From: Purshia tridentata
Lineage: Eukaryota > Streptophyta > Magnoliopsida > Rosales > Rosaceae
Length of the DNA stretch: 64,000 nt
Assembly (NCBI GenBank): GCA_003254885.1
Contig: QANT01001495.1
Location: 1 to 64,000 of the forward strand
Direction of reading: 5' to 3'
Of the stretch, positions 62,770 through 64,000 are shown one piece after another. The translations under genes were made by a program, and so were the position numbers. Below the pieces are notes generated by a model. The model saw nothing but the letters and a program-made list of their open reading frames with translations, did no database searches and was not told the DNA's origin. How positions within the stretch are numbered: the first letter of the stretch is position 1; every line of letters starts with the position of its first letter.

Positions 62770-63421
62770 ATGTATATTTATGTATATAATGGACCGCCAG
62801 ATCGAAAAAATTTCAAATGGCCGAATAATTAATAGAAATTCTCTATATATGTTATGTTATCTGTATACGTAAAATTGTTATTTCTAGATGGATGTGCAAT
62901 TCTCAAATACACGTCATATCATACCACCACTATATGTATACAGAGTATTTTCGTTATTACAGGTTAGCTCTGACAGTAATGGAAATGTAAAAATTAAGAT
63001 AATTTCTCTAAAGTCCAACTCAGTTTTCCTCTTTTCTTTTTCCTTAAGTACTCCATAGAGTAGGTATCAAATGGGTCCATAATATTACAGGTACGCACTC
63101 TGGAACAAATATGGCATCAAAAACCAGAACTATATACATGCAGCATAGCATAGTTAACTAATTAACTTCTATCCGTAGCCATGGATATAAATATATATGC
63201 TACGTAGCCTCTCTGTATATAAATATGCATGTATTAATGTATCCTGAAACATGTTTAAGCAAGGCAAAGATCATTCCTCTAAACGGATCTGATTGACGAA
63301 GGGAGGGTCTATTTTCAAGGCTTGAACCAATGAAGATCGATGTTTCATAATTAGATTAATTGGTTGATTTCAATTGGGTAATGGTGGACATGGAGTTCAG
63401 AGACAGTGACGAAAGTCTTCT
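62770..63421. repeat. Third copy of the local duplication (right side of bZIP)
   Basis: Matches 59510-60080 in the same orientation and order, for example AGAAATTCTCTATATATGTT, TCCATAATATTACAGGTACG and GTGGACATGGAGTTCAGAGA, which corresponds to GTGGACATGGACTTGAGTGA on the left. The bZIP gene lies between the two better copies. A LINE-like fragment begins directly at its right end. Confidence 0.7.
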
Positions 63422-63429
63422 ATCTTGTG

Positions 63430-64000
63430 ACTGGACTGGGTGTGTATGGTTTGGGAGTCTGATCAGCTATAGAATACATGTTCAATCCCTGACTTCTTTA
63501 GATCGTTGGCTAAAAGCTTTGCTCGAGAATGCAGAAAGGGAGGGTCAGGACAGGATATACAGTGGTTACTGTAATCTCCTTTACATGCTGGCACATCTGG
63601 AAGGCAAGATGCTCGGCTGTTTTTAACCACCAAATCCCCAATCCGAGAACAACCATTGTCAATTGCAATCGAACCATCCAAGAGTGATACTGGTCCTACT
63701 GGGAATCATGCAAGGGACTCTCCTTCCACACACTCCAACAATCAGCCCCCTGGTCTGCACCGCCCAGGAACTCCCAAAAAATTAATTTTGATGCAGCCTG
63801 GATTCGTAGCAGTTGTTTGACAGGGGCGGGTGCCATCATTATGGGGGAATAAGGTTGCTTTATTGCGGCCAGTACCAACTTTGGTTATGCGAACTCAGCC
63901 CTGGAGGCGAAAGGGGATGGCTGCCCTTGAAGCTTGCTCCTTAGCCATCCACCACGGGTCGTCATCTGTGATTTTTGAATCGGATTCACAAGAGCTCATT
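63430..64000 (+). mobile_element. Decayed LINE tail with RNase H domain, runs off the right edge
   Basis: Translated segments resemble the C-terminal part of plant LINE-1 polyproteins. First comes SYRIHVQSLTSLDRWL and WHIWKARCSAVFNHQ, as found after the reverse-transcriptase zinc-binding region. Then the RNase H-like start KINFDAAWIRSSCLTGAGAI, and later ALEACSLAIHHGSSSVIFES with DSQEL. Catalytic-type Asp and Glu residues (NFDAAW, ALEA, ESDS) are recognisable. The frame is interrupted by at least three stops or shifts between 63620 and 63930, so it is dead. Only the 3' part is present in the window. Confidence 0.75.

Noticed and set aside
1-64000. CRISPR arrays, bacterial operons or prophage
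   Set aside because: No regularly spaced direct repeats with unique spacers, and all genes are intron-containing plant nuclear genes.

Overview
This window is nuclear DNA of a flowering plant. The evidence is AT-rich intergenic DNA, genes with many short GT-AG introns, and plant-only families: a chloroplast import-zone protein, an ethylene-pathway ETO1, GRAS, GARP and bZIP regulators, a lectin receptor kinase and a Cf/Ve-type receptor-like protein. The proteins read like those of a rosid eudicot, and Rosaceae is my guess, but no marker proves it. I rebuilt gene models by hand from splice signals; every model quoted with exons keeps its reading frame across all junctions unless stated.

Left part (1-20,000). 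A receptor-like protein gene with one frameshift and one nonsense codon runs off the left edge, with a rearranged patch of its own sequence just upstream. Two small uncharacterised genes follow, then TIC56 (inner chloroplast envelope). Next comes a direct tandem array of three GILT-type thiol reductase genes in different states. Copy 1 looks whole, copy 2 has lost the first cysteine of its CXXC site, and copy 3 is frameshifted. A small TIR element lies between copies 2 and 3. SPC24, a kinetochore gene, follows on the other strand; it carries what look like two unusual introns, one AT-AC and one U12-type. A tRNA-Ser(CGA) sits just upstream of it.

Middle part (20,000-47,000) is gene-dense housekeeping and regulatory sequence: UBA1 (ubiquitin E1), an intronless GRAS regulator close to the NSP2/SCL26 group, a one-exon L-type lectin receptor kinase with an apparent stop-loss C-terminal tail, importin beta-1, a DUF688 protein, and ETO1. 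A long foldback repeat lies near 40.4 kb.

Right part (47,000-64,000) is gene-poor. It holds two complete-looking TRIM elements with target-site duplications, a 25-bp-arm hairpin, a GARP (G2-like MYB-related) gene with EAR-type repression motifs, and a small four-exon bZIP gene whose basic region has His in place of the invariant Arg. The bZIP gene is bracketed by direct copies of a local duplication. The last 570 bases are a decayed LINE tail with an RNase H domain.

There is no operon-like logic. The genes are separate units, and the only true cluster is the GILT array. I found no clear novel multi-gene system. The observations most worth checking are the two SPC24 introns, the decay gradient in the GILT array, the receptor-kinase tail and the altered bZIP basic region.
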